64,000 nt of DNA from Diphasiastrum complanatum. Taxonomy: Eukaryota; Streptophyta; Lycopodiopsida; Lycopodiales; Lycopodiaceae. Positions 29,338 to 38,848 of the stretch are shown here, in pieces; position 1 is the stretch's first letter, and every line of letters begins with the position of its first letter. Made by a program: the position numbers and the translations under genes. The stretch spans positions 18,313,595 through 18,377,594 of the forward strand of contig CM055100.1 in the NCBI GenBank assembly GCA_029204225.1. The letters run 5' to 3'. A model generated the notes under the pieces. It had not been told where the DNA came from, did no database searches, and saw only the letters and a program-made list of their open reading frames with translations.

Positions 29338-31829
29338 TTGACCTTCTTTGATTGTTTCCCAATACCACCTAGGTAGCTTCTTCCTAGCAGTAGGTGATGT
29401 GGATGGTGACCACGTATCCCATGGTACTGTTTTAGTCTTCCGTTTGTCCCCAACTTTGCTTCTGGTACTTGGCCAAAAAGAGGTCTCGAACTAGTAGGTT
29501 CGATTTCCTGTTGTTGCTCCTGCACTTGAGGCTTACAGGACTCTTGACTAGGATCCTCATCCGTGGAATCAATCAAGGGTATGAACTCAGTAATTCCTTC
29601 CTTCTCCTGCTCCTGTATCTTGGGTGCATGCTCTTCATCAAAGATGACATCTCGACTTAGGATCTTCCTCCTGTTTTCGAGATCATATAGCACATAAGCT
29701 TTCTCACCTTCACTATACCCAAGAAAGACACACTTTACGGATTTTGCATCAAGTTTCTTCCGCAAGTCCTTTGGTATATGTGCATATGTTGTACACCCAA
29801 ATACTCGAAGGCTGCCCACTTTGGGCTTGTTGCCACTATATGCCTCTTCTGGCGTGATTCCTTCAACTGCTTTGGTTGGACTTCTATTCAATAGAAAAAC
29901 AGCAGTTGCTACCGCTTCTGCCCAGAAGGAATTTGGCAACCCCTTTGCCTTGAGCATGCTCCTCGCACACTCAACTATAGACCTGTTTTTTCGCTCAGCC
30001 ATGCCGTTTTGCTGCGGTGTATGTGGAGCAGTAAACTGTCTCTTTATCCCACATGCTTTGCAAAGATCTTTGAACTCATCAGAAATATACTCCCCACCCT
30101 TATCTGACCTGAGAGTCTTTAACCTCTTTCCTGTGTGGTTTTCCACCATAGCTTTCCACTGTTTGAAGTATTTGAACGCTTCAGATTTCAGTTTCAGAAA
30201 ATAGACCCATACCTTCCGAGAGAAATCATCTACGAAGGTCATGAGACAGTATGCCCCCCCTGCTGATTTGACCTGCATGGGACCGCATAAATCTGAATGC
30301 ACAAGTTCAAGAATGCCCTTGGCCCTGGTAGCTTTCTCCTTTGGAAAATTTTTCCTCTGTTGCTTCCCTAATGCACAAGCCTCACATGTATCTGAAGAAA
30401 ACTTAATGCTAGGAAGATCTACTACCATTTTGTGCCTGTTCAAAACTTGCAAACTTTTGTAACTTAAATGACCATATCTCTCATGCCAAAGCTTGTCCCG
30501 ATTAGTATCTCTTGCAGACAAGGCCTCTTGGCTAGGAATGGTTGTGAAAAGCTTGTAAAGACCTCCTTCTTGCATTCCCTTGGCTACCACTTTGAAGTTC
30601 TTCTCTTTGTCTTTTACCAAACATTTAGAATCATTAAACTCTACCACCATGTTCTGTTTGGTAATGGCACCAACAGATAACAAGTTCTTAGCCAACCCTG
30701 GTACATGCAACACACTTTTAATTTCCTTCACCTCACTTGATGATAGCTGTATTGCAACTGTACCTTTGCCCCTCACCATACGTGTAGAATTATCTCCAAG
30801 GCAAACATGCTGGCCATCTTCTGTCTCCTCATAGGTGCTGAACCAATCTCTATGAGGTGTCATGTGCTTTGAGGCTCCAGAATCAATGTACCATCCACCA
30901 AATGTGGATTCAGATGATAGGGCTGCGGTGAATAGCTCAAGCACACTAGATTGCTCCTCCTCTGCAACTTTGTCAACAAAGTGACTCTGCTGGTTCTTTC
31001 CCTTCTTCTGATCACTTTGCTTCTGCGTGCATTCAAAAGCAAAATGCCCATACTTACCACAATAGTTGCAGTTGCCCTTCCTCTTGGGTGTAGATGAGGA
31101 ATTGGTGCTTGACTCCTCTCCAACCTGTAACTTGGACACCTGCTGCTCCAAGCTTTGCTTTGAGTTCTTCTTTTTGCCTTTGCCTTTCTTCTGAAAGTTT
31201 TGCTTCTTCTTAGAAGCAAATGCAAGCTCTGGATTATCTTCCCTTTCAGAAAGATTCTTCCTTCTCATCTCCTCCTGTAAAAGAAGACCACATAACTCCC
31301 CAAAGGTTGGGAGTTTCTCCCTAGCAGAAAGGGACATCACATAGTCTTGATAGTTGAATGACAAGCTGTTCAAGACTATGGGAACAATACTCCTGTCACT
31401 TACTTTCTCTCCAACTGAAGCAAGCTGATCCAATAGGTCCTTGACCTTTGTAATATGATCACCAATTGTTGCACCTGCTTCCATCTTGAGAGTATGTAAC
31501 CTGTTTTGCAAATACACCAGCTTGGCTGAATCCACTGTTTCAAACATAGACTTTAGAATTGTCCAAGCATCAGCTGCATCCCTTGCATTGCAAATGTGAG
31601 GAATAATATTGTCCTTGACAGAAAGGTTGATTATCCTATGAGCTTTATGTCTCCTGTTCATGTAGTCCTTCAATTCAGGATCAGATGTTGGTACAGGTTC
31701 TGTACCTGTCATGACCTCCCAACAATTCTTATCCATCAAGATATTGGCTATCTTGAACTTCCACACTCTGTAGTTTGTGCCATCTAGTTTGCTAGATTCA
31801 CCCAGCAAACTCTCCCCAAGACTTGCCAT
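29334..31829 (-). CDS. copia Gag-protease-integrase (5' part of polyprotein)
   Basis: 831 codons from ATG (MASLGESLLGESSKLDGTNY). Gag domain of about 260 residues, then CCHC knuckle CNYCGKYGHFAFEC, aspartic protease WYIDSGASKHMT, GAG-pre-integrase zinc region LWHERYGHLS…CEACALGKQ, and integrase core with catalytic Asp in LVHSDLCGPM, Asp in LRSDKGGEY and Glu in QQNGMAERKNR. The C-terminal LRVFGCTTYAHIP and CVFLGYSEGEKAY blocks are present. All catalytic residues are intact. The frame leaves the expected one about 50 codons before its stop, at a T5 run (minus strand; A5 at 29475-29479), and ends at 29334. The RT frame follows in the -1 frame and overlaps by a few bases. Normally translated as one polyprotein and self-cleaved in the cytoplasmic particle. 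Confidence 0.93.
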   Translation of the reverse strand: MASLGESLLGESSKLDGTNYRVWKFKIANILMDKNCWEVMTGTEPVPTSDPELKDYMNRRHKAHRIINLSVKDNIIPHICNARDAADAWTILKSMFETVDSAKLVYLQNRLHTLKMEAGATIGDHITKVKDLLDQLASVGEKVSDRSIVPIVLNSLSFNYQDYVMSLSAREKLPTFGELCGLLLQEEMRRKNLSEREDNPELAFASKKKQNFQKKGKGKKKNSKQSLEQQVSKLQVGEESSTNSSSTPKRKGNCNYCGKYGHFAFECTQKQSDQKKGKNQQSHFVDKVAEEEQSSVLELFTAALSSESTFGGWYIDSGASKHMTPHRDWFSTYEETEDGQHVCLGDNSTRMVRGKGTVAIQLSSSEVKEIKSVLHVPGLAKNLLSVGAITKQNMVVEFNDSKCLVKDKEKNFKVVAKGMQEGGLYKLFTTIPSQEALSARDTNRDKLWHERYGHLSYKSLQVLNRHKMVVDLPSIKFSSDTCEACALGKQQRKNFPKEKATRAKGILELVHSDLCGPMQVKSAGGAYCLMTFVDDFSRKVWVYFLKLKSEAFKYFKQWKAMVENHTGKRLKTLRSDKGGEYISDEFKDLCKACGIKRQFTAPHTPQQNGMAERKNRSIVECARSMLKAKGLPNSFWAEAVATAVFLLNRSPTKAVEGITPEEAYSGNKPKVGSLRVFGCTTYAHIPKDLRKKLDAKSVKCVFLGYSEGEKAYVLYDLENRRKILSRDVIFDEEHAPKIQEQEKEGITEFIPLIDSTDEDPSQESCKPQVQEQQQEIEPTSSRPLFGQVPEAKLGTNGRLKQYHGIRGHHPHHLLLGRSYLGGIGKQSKKVK

Positions 31830-32286
31830 GCTAAAATCTGTGCTTAAAGAAGAAGCTCAACTTGAAAGAGATCAGAAAACAACAGCTTCCAGCAACAAGG
31901 GTTTAACCCCAAACTAGGGTATGTAGCCACTTCAAGGCAACCCTTCAGCTCCTGCTTTTGTCTTTGCCACTTGGTGTGGCCTCACTAGCACAAGCACTAG
32001 GCTCCACTGGAACAGAAACCAGAAGCCCCTACAGAAAGTGCGCCCTCCTTTTGTGTAAGCTCCTCCAGAAAGACTCTCCAAAACTTAGCCAGATTTAGAA
32101 AGTTTTTGGATCATCCCACTCCCCTTGCCAATAGCTCTCCAACAGTGCAAGACTCCACCTGATCTGACACCTGTAGATCAAATGCTCCCTCTTTCAAGAT
32201 TGAGGTGCTTGTAGAAGATAAAAATCTTCTCAAGAATCTAAGCACTGAAGTTTCTCTCACTCTCAGACTCACAGGCTAGACAACCT

Positions 32287-32298
32287 GCTCTAATACCA
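32287..32298 (-). promoter_or_regulatory. copia primer binding site
   Basis: On the minus strand TGGTATTAGAGC abuts the 5' LTR. This is the initiator tRNA-Met site with one T for C difference, a common variant in copia elements. Confidence 0.85.
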
Positions 32299-32693
32299 TG
32301 AAGATTTACAAGACCTAGCTATGGAGTATCTTAAGTCAGATGCTAGATCAACTATGAAAGCTTGAGAAAACTTGGCTATGGAAATATCACACACAAGGAG
32401 AATTGCATGAGCATCTCACAAACTCAAAAGTCTCAAGAAGAAATGAATTGCTAGAGAGAGAGAGGAGGGCGTGGGTCCTCCAAATCCGTTGTGAGGCAAG
32501 TTTTACATGCATGGAAAGTCTAGGTGTCAACCATAGGAGTGAGCTACTTGGCCAAGTGGGCCACTTGCACTAATTTACATAACTTAACAAAAGGGGGGGT
32601 CTCATGCATTTAATTAAAAACATGCCCCATGAGTTATGTACAACTTAACTAATGCTTAGCCAAAAGGGGTAAAATAGGCATTACTCTTCAACA
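32299..32693 (-). repeat. copia 5' LTR
   Basis: 395 bp; on the minus strand TGTTGAAGAG…AATCTTCA. It drives transcription of the element toward lower coordinates. Confidence 0.95.
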
Positions 32694-32889
32694 TGGATTT
32701 TCATCGCTGTAGCATGTGTTTCACCTTGGCTCTGGATCCCCTCTTTGTAAGCTGCTCCCCTAGTAGCTTGATCTCCTCCTTCAGTGATTTCATCTCTGTT
32801 TTTAGCACTTTCACTTCGTAAGCCAGGAAGTCTTCAAACGCTCTGGATGGAGTATAAACTATAGTAGAAAACAGATTGGCGGAGGGCAA
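32694..32889 (-). pseudogene. LINE ORF1, 5' part (coiled coil)
   Basis: About 62 residues rich in Lys, Glu and Leu in heptad-like spacing (KTEMKSLKEEIKLLGEQL) suggest a coiled coil, as used for trimerisation in LINE ORF1 proteins. The frame ends at TGA immediately before the copia insertion point, and the sequence on the far side of the copia element is in the same frame. Confidence 0.55.
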
Positions 32890-32929
32890 AGGGGATCAAT
32901 ATCCTTAGGCACTACTGGCTCAGTTACTG

Positions 32930-34291
32930 GCCCTGTCCGAGGCAGCGTTATAGCCTCAGACCTGCCAACATCTGCTTGTGGCAGCAACGCATTACTTGCT
33001 TATGTATCCCAAGATTGAAACCCAGAAAGTGCAGTTGGCTGCATTACATTTAGATGGTCGAGCTCAGACTTGGTGGCGTGTCTATCGCTCTGAGCCTACT
33101 CGTGAGGGATTACATATATGGCCTACTTTTCGGCATGATCTTCATATGGCTATGATTGACCCACAGTGGTTGGTTCGCCAATGTGATCTGTTTCGTAGTC
33201 TTCGCCATACTAGTCATTTAACTGCTTATATTGATCAGTTTACTAAGCTTTCTTACCTTTTTACTGATCTCACGTTTTATTGCTGGTCTTAGAGGCTCCT
33301 TACGATATGATGTTTCCTCTTTTCGGCCTCCTACTCTCTCAGATGCTATCTCTCTGGCTACTACCCTGCAGCATAAGTATCCTGAGTTTTCCACTTCTTC
33401 TCATTTTTCTTGCCCTCTTTCCACTGCTTCTCCTACTTTGGCTTCTTCTACTACCGTCGCCCTTCTACACCTCGCCCTGCCTTTGTTCGTTGTTATTCAG
33501 CCGCAGAGTTCGCTGAGATTCAGCAGAAGCGCCTCTGTTATCGCTGTAAGAGTCCAGATCATCTCGCCCGTGATTGCCGACAGTCTCCTGGTCCTCCTAC
33601 CGCTGTTTTTTACCATGAGGCTCTTACTCCTGATGATTCTGATGTTTATATCCAGATTCTTGATACTCCTGACCCACATTCTGTTGATGAGTCGGCTAAC
33701 CCGCTTCCTGATGATCCTGCTTCTACCACTTGCCATGCGCAGCTTGCTTATGCTACTTGGGCTGGGCGTCCTGGTCCTCGTTCTATTCGGTTACGTGTTC
33801 GCATTTTGGGATGAGAGTATATTGCTTTGGTGGATACGGGCAATACACACTCATTTATTAGCAGTTACATTTCCACCAGGATTTGTGCTACACCTATTTC
33901 TGCTACACAGTCCCTCAGTGTCGAGGTTGCTAGCTCACATACTTTTATCAGCTCTCAGATGTTTCAGGGCTTGGACTATAGCATTGGTGACTTCTCTGGA
34001 CAGGCAGATTTCTATATTATTCCTCTGGAGCGCTATGACATTATTCTTGGTGCAGATTGGTTTTCATCCCTTGGTACTGTTGCTATGGATCTTTCTCAGC
34101 AGACATTGTCTTTTACACATGCTGGTCGGCATCATTTACTTTCTGGTATTGATTCCCAGGGTGACTATCAGTTGGTTACCGGGAAGCAGTTTATGCGTAG
34201 CCTGCCAAAGGCTCAGGGTGCAGCTCTTTTTATCATTCAGAGTACATCAGTTGCTGCTCCTCCTGCTCCATCCATGGGTCCTCTTCCTTAG
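32930..34291 (+). pseudogene. gypsy C gag and protease
   Basis: Gag: LLMYPKIETQKVQLAALHL, GRAQTWWRVYRSEP, YIDQFTKLSYLF, with a TAG at about 33290 followed in another frame by LRGSLRYDVSSFRPPTL. Zinc knuckle CYRCKSPDHLARDC near 33540. Protease DTGNTHSFISSYI near 33828 (DTGN for DTGS) and IILGADWFSSLG. A TGA separates knuckle and protease frames near 33812. This is the only gypsy copy here that retains most of gag. Confidence 0.75.
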
Positions 34292-34293
34292 GT

Positions 34294-35497
34294 GATTTCT
34301 GACTTATTGCATCGGTATTCTGTGGTCTTTTCAGAACCTACGTCTCTGCCACCATTATGAGATGTCACCCACCATATTGATCTTATTCCTGGTGCTACCC
34401 CACCCTCTCGTGCTCCATATCGTATGTCTAAAGATGAATGTGATGAGGTCCAGCTCCAAATTGCTTCCCTTTTACGTCAGGGCCTCATTGTTCCTAGCCA
34501 TCATCCTTTTGGTGCTCTTGTCCTCCTTGTTGCCAAAAATGATGGAACCAAACGCCTTTGCATTGACTATCGTGCTTTAAACAAGCTGACTATCCGTAAT
34601 CAGCATCCTATACCTCACATGGATGACCTTTTTGATCAGCTTGGCACTTCTTCCATCTTTTCCAAAATTGACTTACGTTCTGGATACTACCAAATTAGGA
34701 TGTGTCCTTCTGATGAGCATAAGACTGCATTTTGTACTCATTTGGGTTTTCTTATTTGTGGTGGACGTATTCGTCTTGATCCTCGAAAAGTTTAGGCTAT
34801 TGAGAATTGGCCTGTCCCAACCGATGTTCATTCTGTTCGTATGTTTTTAGGTATGGCAACCCATAAGTATTTTGCCACTGTGACTGCTCCGCTTCATTCG
34901 TTACTAAAGAAGTCTCATGCCTTTGTTTGGACTTCTGAGTGTCAAACTGCTTTTGATGCTTTACGTCATGCCATTGTTTCTGCTACTGTTATGTGTCTTC
35001 CCCAGTTTGATCAGCGTTTTATTGTTGAGACTGATGCTAGTGCTATTGGTTTAGGCGCTCTTCTCCGTCAGTCCAAGTGTGTTATTGCTTATGAGTCTCG
35101 TCGTTTGCGCTCTTATGAGCAACGTTACTCTGTACATGAAAATGAGCTACTTGCTGTCATCCATGCTCTTAAGAAATGGCATCATTATTTGTATCGTGTT
35201 CCCTTTGATATTATTATTGATCATCAGTCTCTCCGTTATCTTTTTTCTCAGCGTGATCTTAGTGATCGTCAATATCGTTGGTTACAATTTTTACACTCTT
35301 TTCATTTTGATATTTTGTATCGTCCAGGCAAGGCAAACACGGTTGCTGATGCTTTATCTCGTCTTCCTGCATTGTTACATAGTATTGTTGCTTCAGTTCC
35401 TTCTTGGTTTGATGATTTACCGGCCGCATATTTGTCTTGTTCTGACTTTTCTGATGTTTATCATACTCGTCCCCTTTCGTCCTCTCGGAAGTTCTAG
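34294..35497 (+). pseudogene. gypsy C RT (catalytic centre deleted) and RNase H
   Basis: RT starts normally ([46 protein letters not shown]) and then jumps directly to [15 protein letters not shown]. This removes the block that includes PFGVTNGP and the YFDDIL catalytic motif, about 100 residues judged from gypsy A. A short repeat (TTGGTTT-like) at both edges of the missing block in gypsy A suggests illegitimate recombination. A further stop (TAG near 34794) follows. RNase H is readable from FIVETDASAIGLGALLRQ through TVADALSRLP, ending at a stop after SSSRKF. Confidence 0.8.
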
Positions 35498-36796
35498 GTT
35501 TATACTATTGTTGATGATCGTTTATACCACTATGGTGCTTTATGTATTCCCAGTTCTCTTTCCATTCGTCCTCAGTTGTTGTCTGATGCTCATGCTTCCC
35601 CTATTGGTGGCCATTTTGGTTTTCAAAAGTCTTATGCATGTCTTAAAGACAATTTCTATTGGCCATCCATGAAGTCTGAGCTAGCCCATCTTATTCGTGA
35701 TTGTCCTTTTTGTGCCCGTAATAAATACTCCTGTGCTAAGTCCGCTGGTTTGCTCCAGAGTTGGCCCATTCCTCATCACCAGTGGACAGATATTTCTATG
35801 GACTTTATCCTTGGTCTTCCTCATACTCGCCATGGTCATGACTCTTGTATGGTGGTGGTAGATCGGTTCTCGAAACAGGCACACTTTATACCGGTCCGCA
35901 GTACTATTACAGCTGACCTGCATGGTATGCCATGTACTATCCTATCTGATCGGGATAGTAAGTTTACATCTACGTTCTGGTCAGAGCTTATGCGTATTTT
36001 GGATGTACAGCTTCTGATGGGTACTGCTTATCATTCTACTGCTGATGGGCAGACTGAGGTCCTTAATCGGATCCTTGAGGATTACCTTCGACATTTTGTT
36101 TCTTCTTCCGAGAAGGATTGGGACCAACATTTATGTTTGGCAGAGTATAGCTATAATAGCTCTGTTAGTACCAGCACTGGAGTTTCACCTTTCTTATTGG
36201 CTCATGGGTATGCTCCACTTTTGCCAGGGGTGCCTCTTCCTCCTGATGATACACTAGTTACCATTACTTCTTTTTTATTTGGTGTTCGTGAGTTTATTGC
36301 AAAGGCTACTACTCACTTACAGCATGTTCAGCAGCGCTATCAGACTTCTATTGATCGTCATCGCCGTCATATTGAGTTTCAGGTTGGTGATATGGTTTAC
36401 CTCCGGTTACGCTTTGCACGTCATGATGTTATGGGCCTTACTGTATCTTGGATCGCCTCAGCCCTGTTACATACCGGTTACAGTTGCCTGATTCTACACG
36501 AGCTTGTGATATCTTTCATGTTAGCCTGTTACGAGCTGCCATTGAGGATGATGCTCCTCGATTTGTTCCCTTTTTTGCCAGCCGCTATCCATCAGGTTCG
36601 CCTTCAGTACAGTCGACGTCGCAGGCGGGTTCAATTTTTAGTACAGTGGGATGGTCGTCCTCTTGAGGAGGCCACTTGGGAGCCTATTGATGTGTTTTAT
36701 CATACACCATTATTGGCAGATCAGGCTCGAGCCCTCATGGCTTTAGTTCTCTCCTCTACTACAGATGTCATTGTAGATGTTCTCTCTGCTTCATGA
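35498..36796 (+). pseudogene. gypsy C integrase and chromodomain
   Basis: The zinc region GGHFGFQKSYACLKDNFYW…CPFCARNK is followed by the core: [14 protein letters not shown] (Asp), SDRDSKFTSTFW (Asp) and DGQTEVLNRILEDYL (Glu), all three catalytic residues present. About 15 residues are missing between STITAD and LHGMPCT compared with gypsy A2. The C-terminal region includes QVGDMVYLRLRF and a chromodomain QFLVQWDGRPLEEATWEP, with a probable pair of compensating shifts between them. This is a 406-codon open frame from 35576, the longest gypsy frame in the C copy. Chromodomains direct integration toward marked chromatin. Confidence 0.82.
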
Positions 36797-37013
36797 TTCG
36801 GCTAGCTATGACTATTCTTTATTGTCGTATTTGCTTAGTACTTGCTTTACACGGTTATGATGCTTTTGGGTTATCTGTTGTGACGACTTATGTCCTCTCC
36901 ATCAGTATTTCCATTAGTTCGTGATTTTTCAGTATTTAGCATGCTTACATTATTGTTTTAAATAGTCATTATGCTTGCTAGCCGGTGGAGGGCTTTGTTT
37001 TTCTGCAAGGGAG

Positions 37014-37381
37014 AGTTATGGACTTGGCTCATTACATTCGCCGCGTCCATTCTTTTATTGTTATTATGCATAAGCAGGCCTAAGGGCCCTTTTTATTCAT
37101 ATATTGGCCTTGGGCCCTATTTGGTTATATGTTTAGGACTTGGTCACATTGATTTGGAGTGGGGGTCCTCCTATTGGGAGGGCACACTAGTTTCCCTCCA
37201 AATCCTTTTCCCCCCCTTTTTTGAATCCTCCATTTGATTCAGGGAGAGGGTATAAGTAGGGCAGCATGGTATTCCTTTATTCAATTTATGATGATTGCTC
37301 CTCTTTTATTAAGCATTTTCTTCCTACTTTCTAGCTTAAGTCCCGCTTTCTAGCATAGCTAGTGAATCTTAGCTTGTAACT
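37014..37381 (+). repeat. 3' LTR of gypsy C
   Basis: 368 bp, AGTTATGGACTTGG…CTTGTAACT, preceded by the purine tract CAAGGGAG. Shares the start, the GCATAAGCAGGCC block and the end with the A2 LTR. GTATAAGTAGG near 37250 is the likely promoter element. Confidence 0.82.
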
Positions 37382-37384
37382 TTA

Positions 37385-37437
37385 CGTAAGTGAGTGACAA
37401 GACCTAAAAACATACGAACAACATGAACATCAGTAGG
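37385..37437 (-). pseudogene. Short gypsy RT fragment, opposite strand
   Basis: The minus strand reads PTDVHVVRMFLGLVTHLR, matching the RT/RNase H connection of gypsy A (PTDIHHVCMFLGLATHLR). Only about 18 residues remain. Confidence 0.6.
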
Positions 37438-37440
37438 AAG

Positions 37441-37832
37441 CAGTGCTAGCAGTAGGCAGGTAGGGAAGAAAGAAGGAAGGGGCAGCAGGACTGGAAAAGG
37501 AGGAGGCACAGTTAGCAATGGTTTAGCAGGAAGAGGACAGGTGTAGCGATGGGAGAGATGGATCAGAAGGTGCGAGATGATGGAGTAGAGGGGCTGGCCA
37601 GGCAGCAATGTATATTTGTAGGAGAGAGGGGATGCAGCTCTGGTTGCAAGGAAGAGAAAGAGGAAGGTAGCTATGGCTGCAAGGGAGGGGAGAGAAAGGG
37701 GAAGGCAGCTGTGGCTGCAAGGAAGGGAGAGAGAGGCAGCTATTGCTGCAAGGGAGGGGAAGCAACAAGGGAGACTGCAAGGAGTGAGAGGAAACAAAAA
37801 TGGAGATGAAAAATTTCAAATGACAAGGCAGT
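37441..37832. repeat. Imperfect purine-rich minisatellite
   Basis: Several degenerate copies of a unit of about 36-45 bp containing GGCTGCAAGGRAGGGRAGAGA occur between about 37640 and 37785. The flanks are similarly purine-rich. It produces a low-complexity Ser/Leu/Pro frame on the minus strand that I do not regard as a gene. It is probably the leader of the minus-strand LTR element at 37845. Confidence 0.6.
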
Positions 37833-38110
37833 GTTTTGATACCATGTTATGAACTTAATCAAAGATGTTGGTATCCAATTTAGCATAAAGCAACAAAAAG
37901 CATCCACAAAGCATTCTCCAACTAAGAAAATCGTATGAATATTAATGGCCGCTGATACCTCAGGCAGATCTTCAGCTAAGATCTCCAAATTGTATAATTC
38001 CTCTACAAGAAGCTCAAGACTCCAAAACATGAAAACCTAATAATGAATAGCCTTAGTGACTATTTATACTAAAGTAAAACTACCTCCCTTCAATTTAGTT
38101 GGAGGGAAAT
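37833..38110 (-). repeat. Minus-strand LTR fragment with primer binding site
   Basis: On the minus strand CATAACA is followed by TGGTATCAAAAC (37833-37844), a primer-site variant. The adjoining segment from 37845 upward begins TGTTATGAAC, so it is the 3' end of an LTR. A TATAAATA element lies on the minus strand at about 38061-38068. The far LTR boundary is not determined and no coding region is attached. Confidence 0.5.
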
Positions 38111-38235
38111 GTGAAATTCAAACATCAGGGCCCAAATTAGGAATCATGTAATTAGTGCTCCAAGGCCTGTAAAATGTGATAAAAAAAGTGTGTAATAATG
38201 GTCAAAAGAGACGTATAGAAAATGTGTCCATGACA

Positions 38236-38345
38236 TGTCCATCCAGGTGAAATGACTGTCTCTGAAGAAAGGATTTGGATGTATTCAAGACCATGACTTT
38301 TGTCTTCTGAAAATTCACCTCATGGCCCCACTTTTTACAAAAGGA
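38236..38345 (-). pseudogene. LINE RT scrap
   Basis: The minus strand reads KKWGHEVNFQKTKVMVLNTS, the RT block just after the YADD motif of LINEs (compare the same region of the main LINE near 24220). Both ends decay quickly. Confidence 0.6.
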
Positions 38346-38556
38346 ATGTTAAGTGTCTAGATGTCCATGTTACCCCTCTACAAAAGATAATATGTAATAC
38401 ACTCTCAATATGCATACAAACGCATGGATTTCATCAATCTAAAAACCAAATAATTCAGGAGAAAATCCTTACCTCAGTGGTATTGGGAAAAAGCTCTAAA
38501 ATACCAGCATGTGTCTTGAAGCAAGCAAAAACCCTCTTGCACAAAGCTGTAACTGC

Positions 38557-38560
<4 letters not shown>

Positions 38561-38607
<47 letters not shown>
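38561..38607. repeat. (GA)n microsatellite
   Basis: About 23 GA units. On the minus strand it follows TTAATGAAAGCGAGAC, resembling the LINE terminus TTAATAAAGC before the array at 17896-17982. Confidence 0.9.
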
Positions 38608-38609
<2 letters not shown>

Positions 38610-38848
38610 TCGCTTTCATTAAGCATGTTGAAAATGAGCATCAATGTTTGGATTTCATAGTCTTAAATATTGGTTTGGAGCATTTAAATAGATATATTGA
38701 AATTTGGGAGGTGTTTGGGGGATGGTTCCAATCACTCAGCAGCCTGATAATGACATGAAAACCCTTAATCTATAGATCTGCAGCATACCCTAAGGATGTG
38801 CTTTTGAGCTGTGACATGGCTATATCTTGCGGAATGGTTTTGAAACAG

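Larger units (their letters stand above)
27284..32693 (-). mobile_element. Ty1/copia element, full-length and young
   Basis: 5,410 bp with two LTRs differing by about four substitutions and one 6-bp indel. It is flanked on both sides by the target duplication TGGAT (27279-27283 and 32694-32698). On the minus strand: LTR 32693-32299, primer site, gag-protease-integrase frame, RT-RNase H frame, purine tract AAGGGGGGG, LTR 27684-27284. Coding capacity is broken only by a one-base frame offset near 29475. It is inserted in LINE ORF1 and is the most recent datable insertion here. Confidence 0.95.
17983..32895 (-). mobile_element. LINE (non-LTR retrotransposon), broken by two nested elements
   Basis: Minus-strand order: ORF1-like (32889-32694 joined to 27278-26866), endonuclease (26865-25250), RT (25143-24212), C-terminal region (24200-23402 joined to 18629-18379), 3' UTR and microsatellite tail. 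The copia (27284-32693) and gypsy B (18630-23401) elements sit inside it. Removing each with one copy of its 5-bp duplication restores the same LINE frame. Many frameshifts and stops make it inactive. The 5' end is missing where gypsy C begins near 32.9 kb. The restriction-independent apurinic-type endonuclease and the C-terminal Cys/His motif place it with endonuclease-bearing LINEs, not with the L1-type pieces at 49-51 kb. Confidence 0.8.
32930..37381 (+). mobile_element. Ty3/gypsy element C (5'-truncated)
   Basis: It begins inside gag near 32930 against the broken LINE 5' end and runs through protease, a deleted RT, RNase H, integrase and chromodomain to a 3' LTR at 37014-37381. It is related to gypsy A/A2 (same domain order, AGTTA…TAACT LTR ends and shared protein blocks) but distinctly diverged, so it is another subfamily. 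No 5' LTR or target duplication seen. Confidence 0.82.

Noticed and set aside
29337-29479. Programmed -1 frameshift site in the copia element
   Set aside because: The T5 run does not fit a canonical X XXY YYZ slippery heptamer in the incoming frame, and plant copia elements normally use one frame; a simple indel or read error is more likely.
37369-37797. 142-codon Pro/Ser/Leu-rich minus-strand frame
   Set aside because: Produced by a purine-rich minisatellite joined to a gypsy RT scrap; not a plausible protein.
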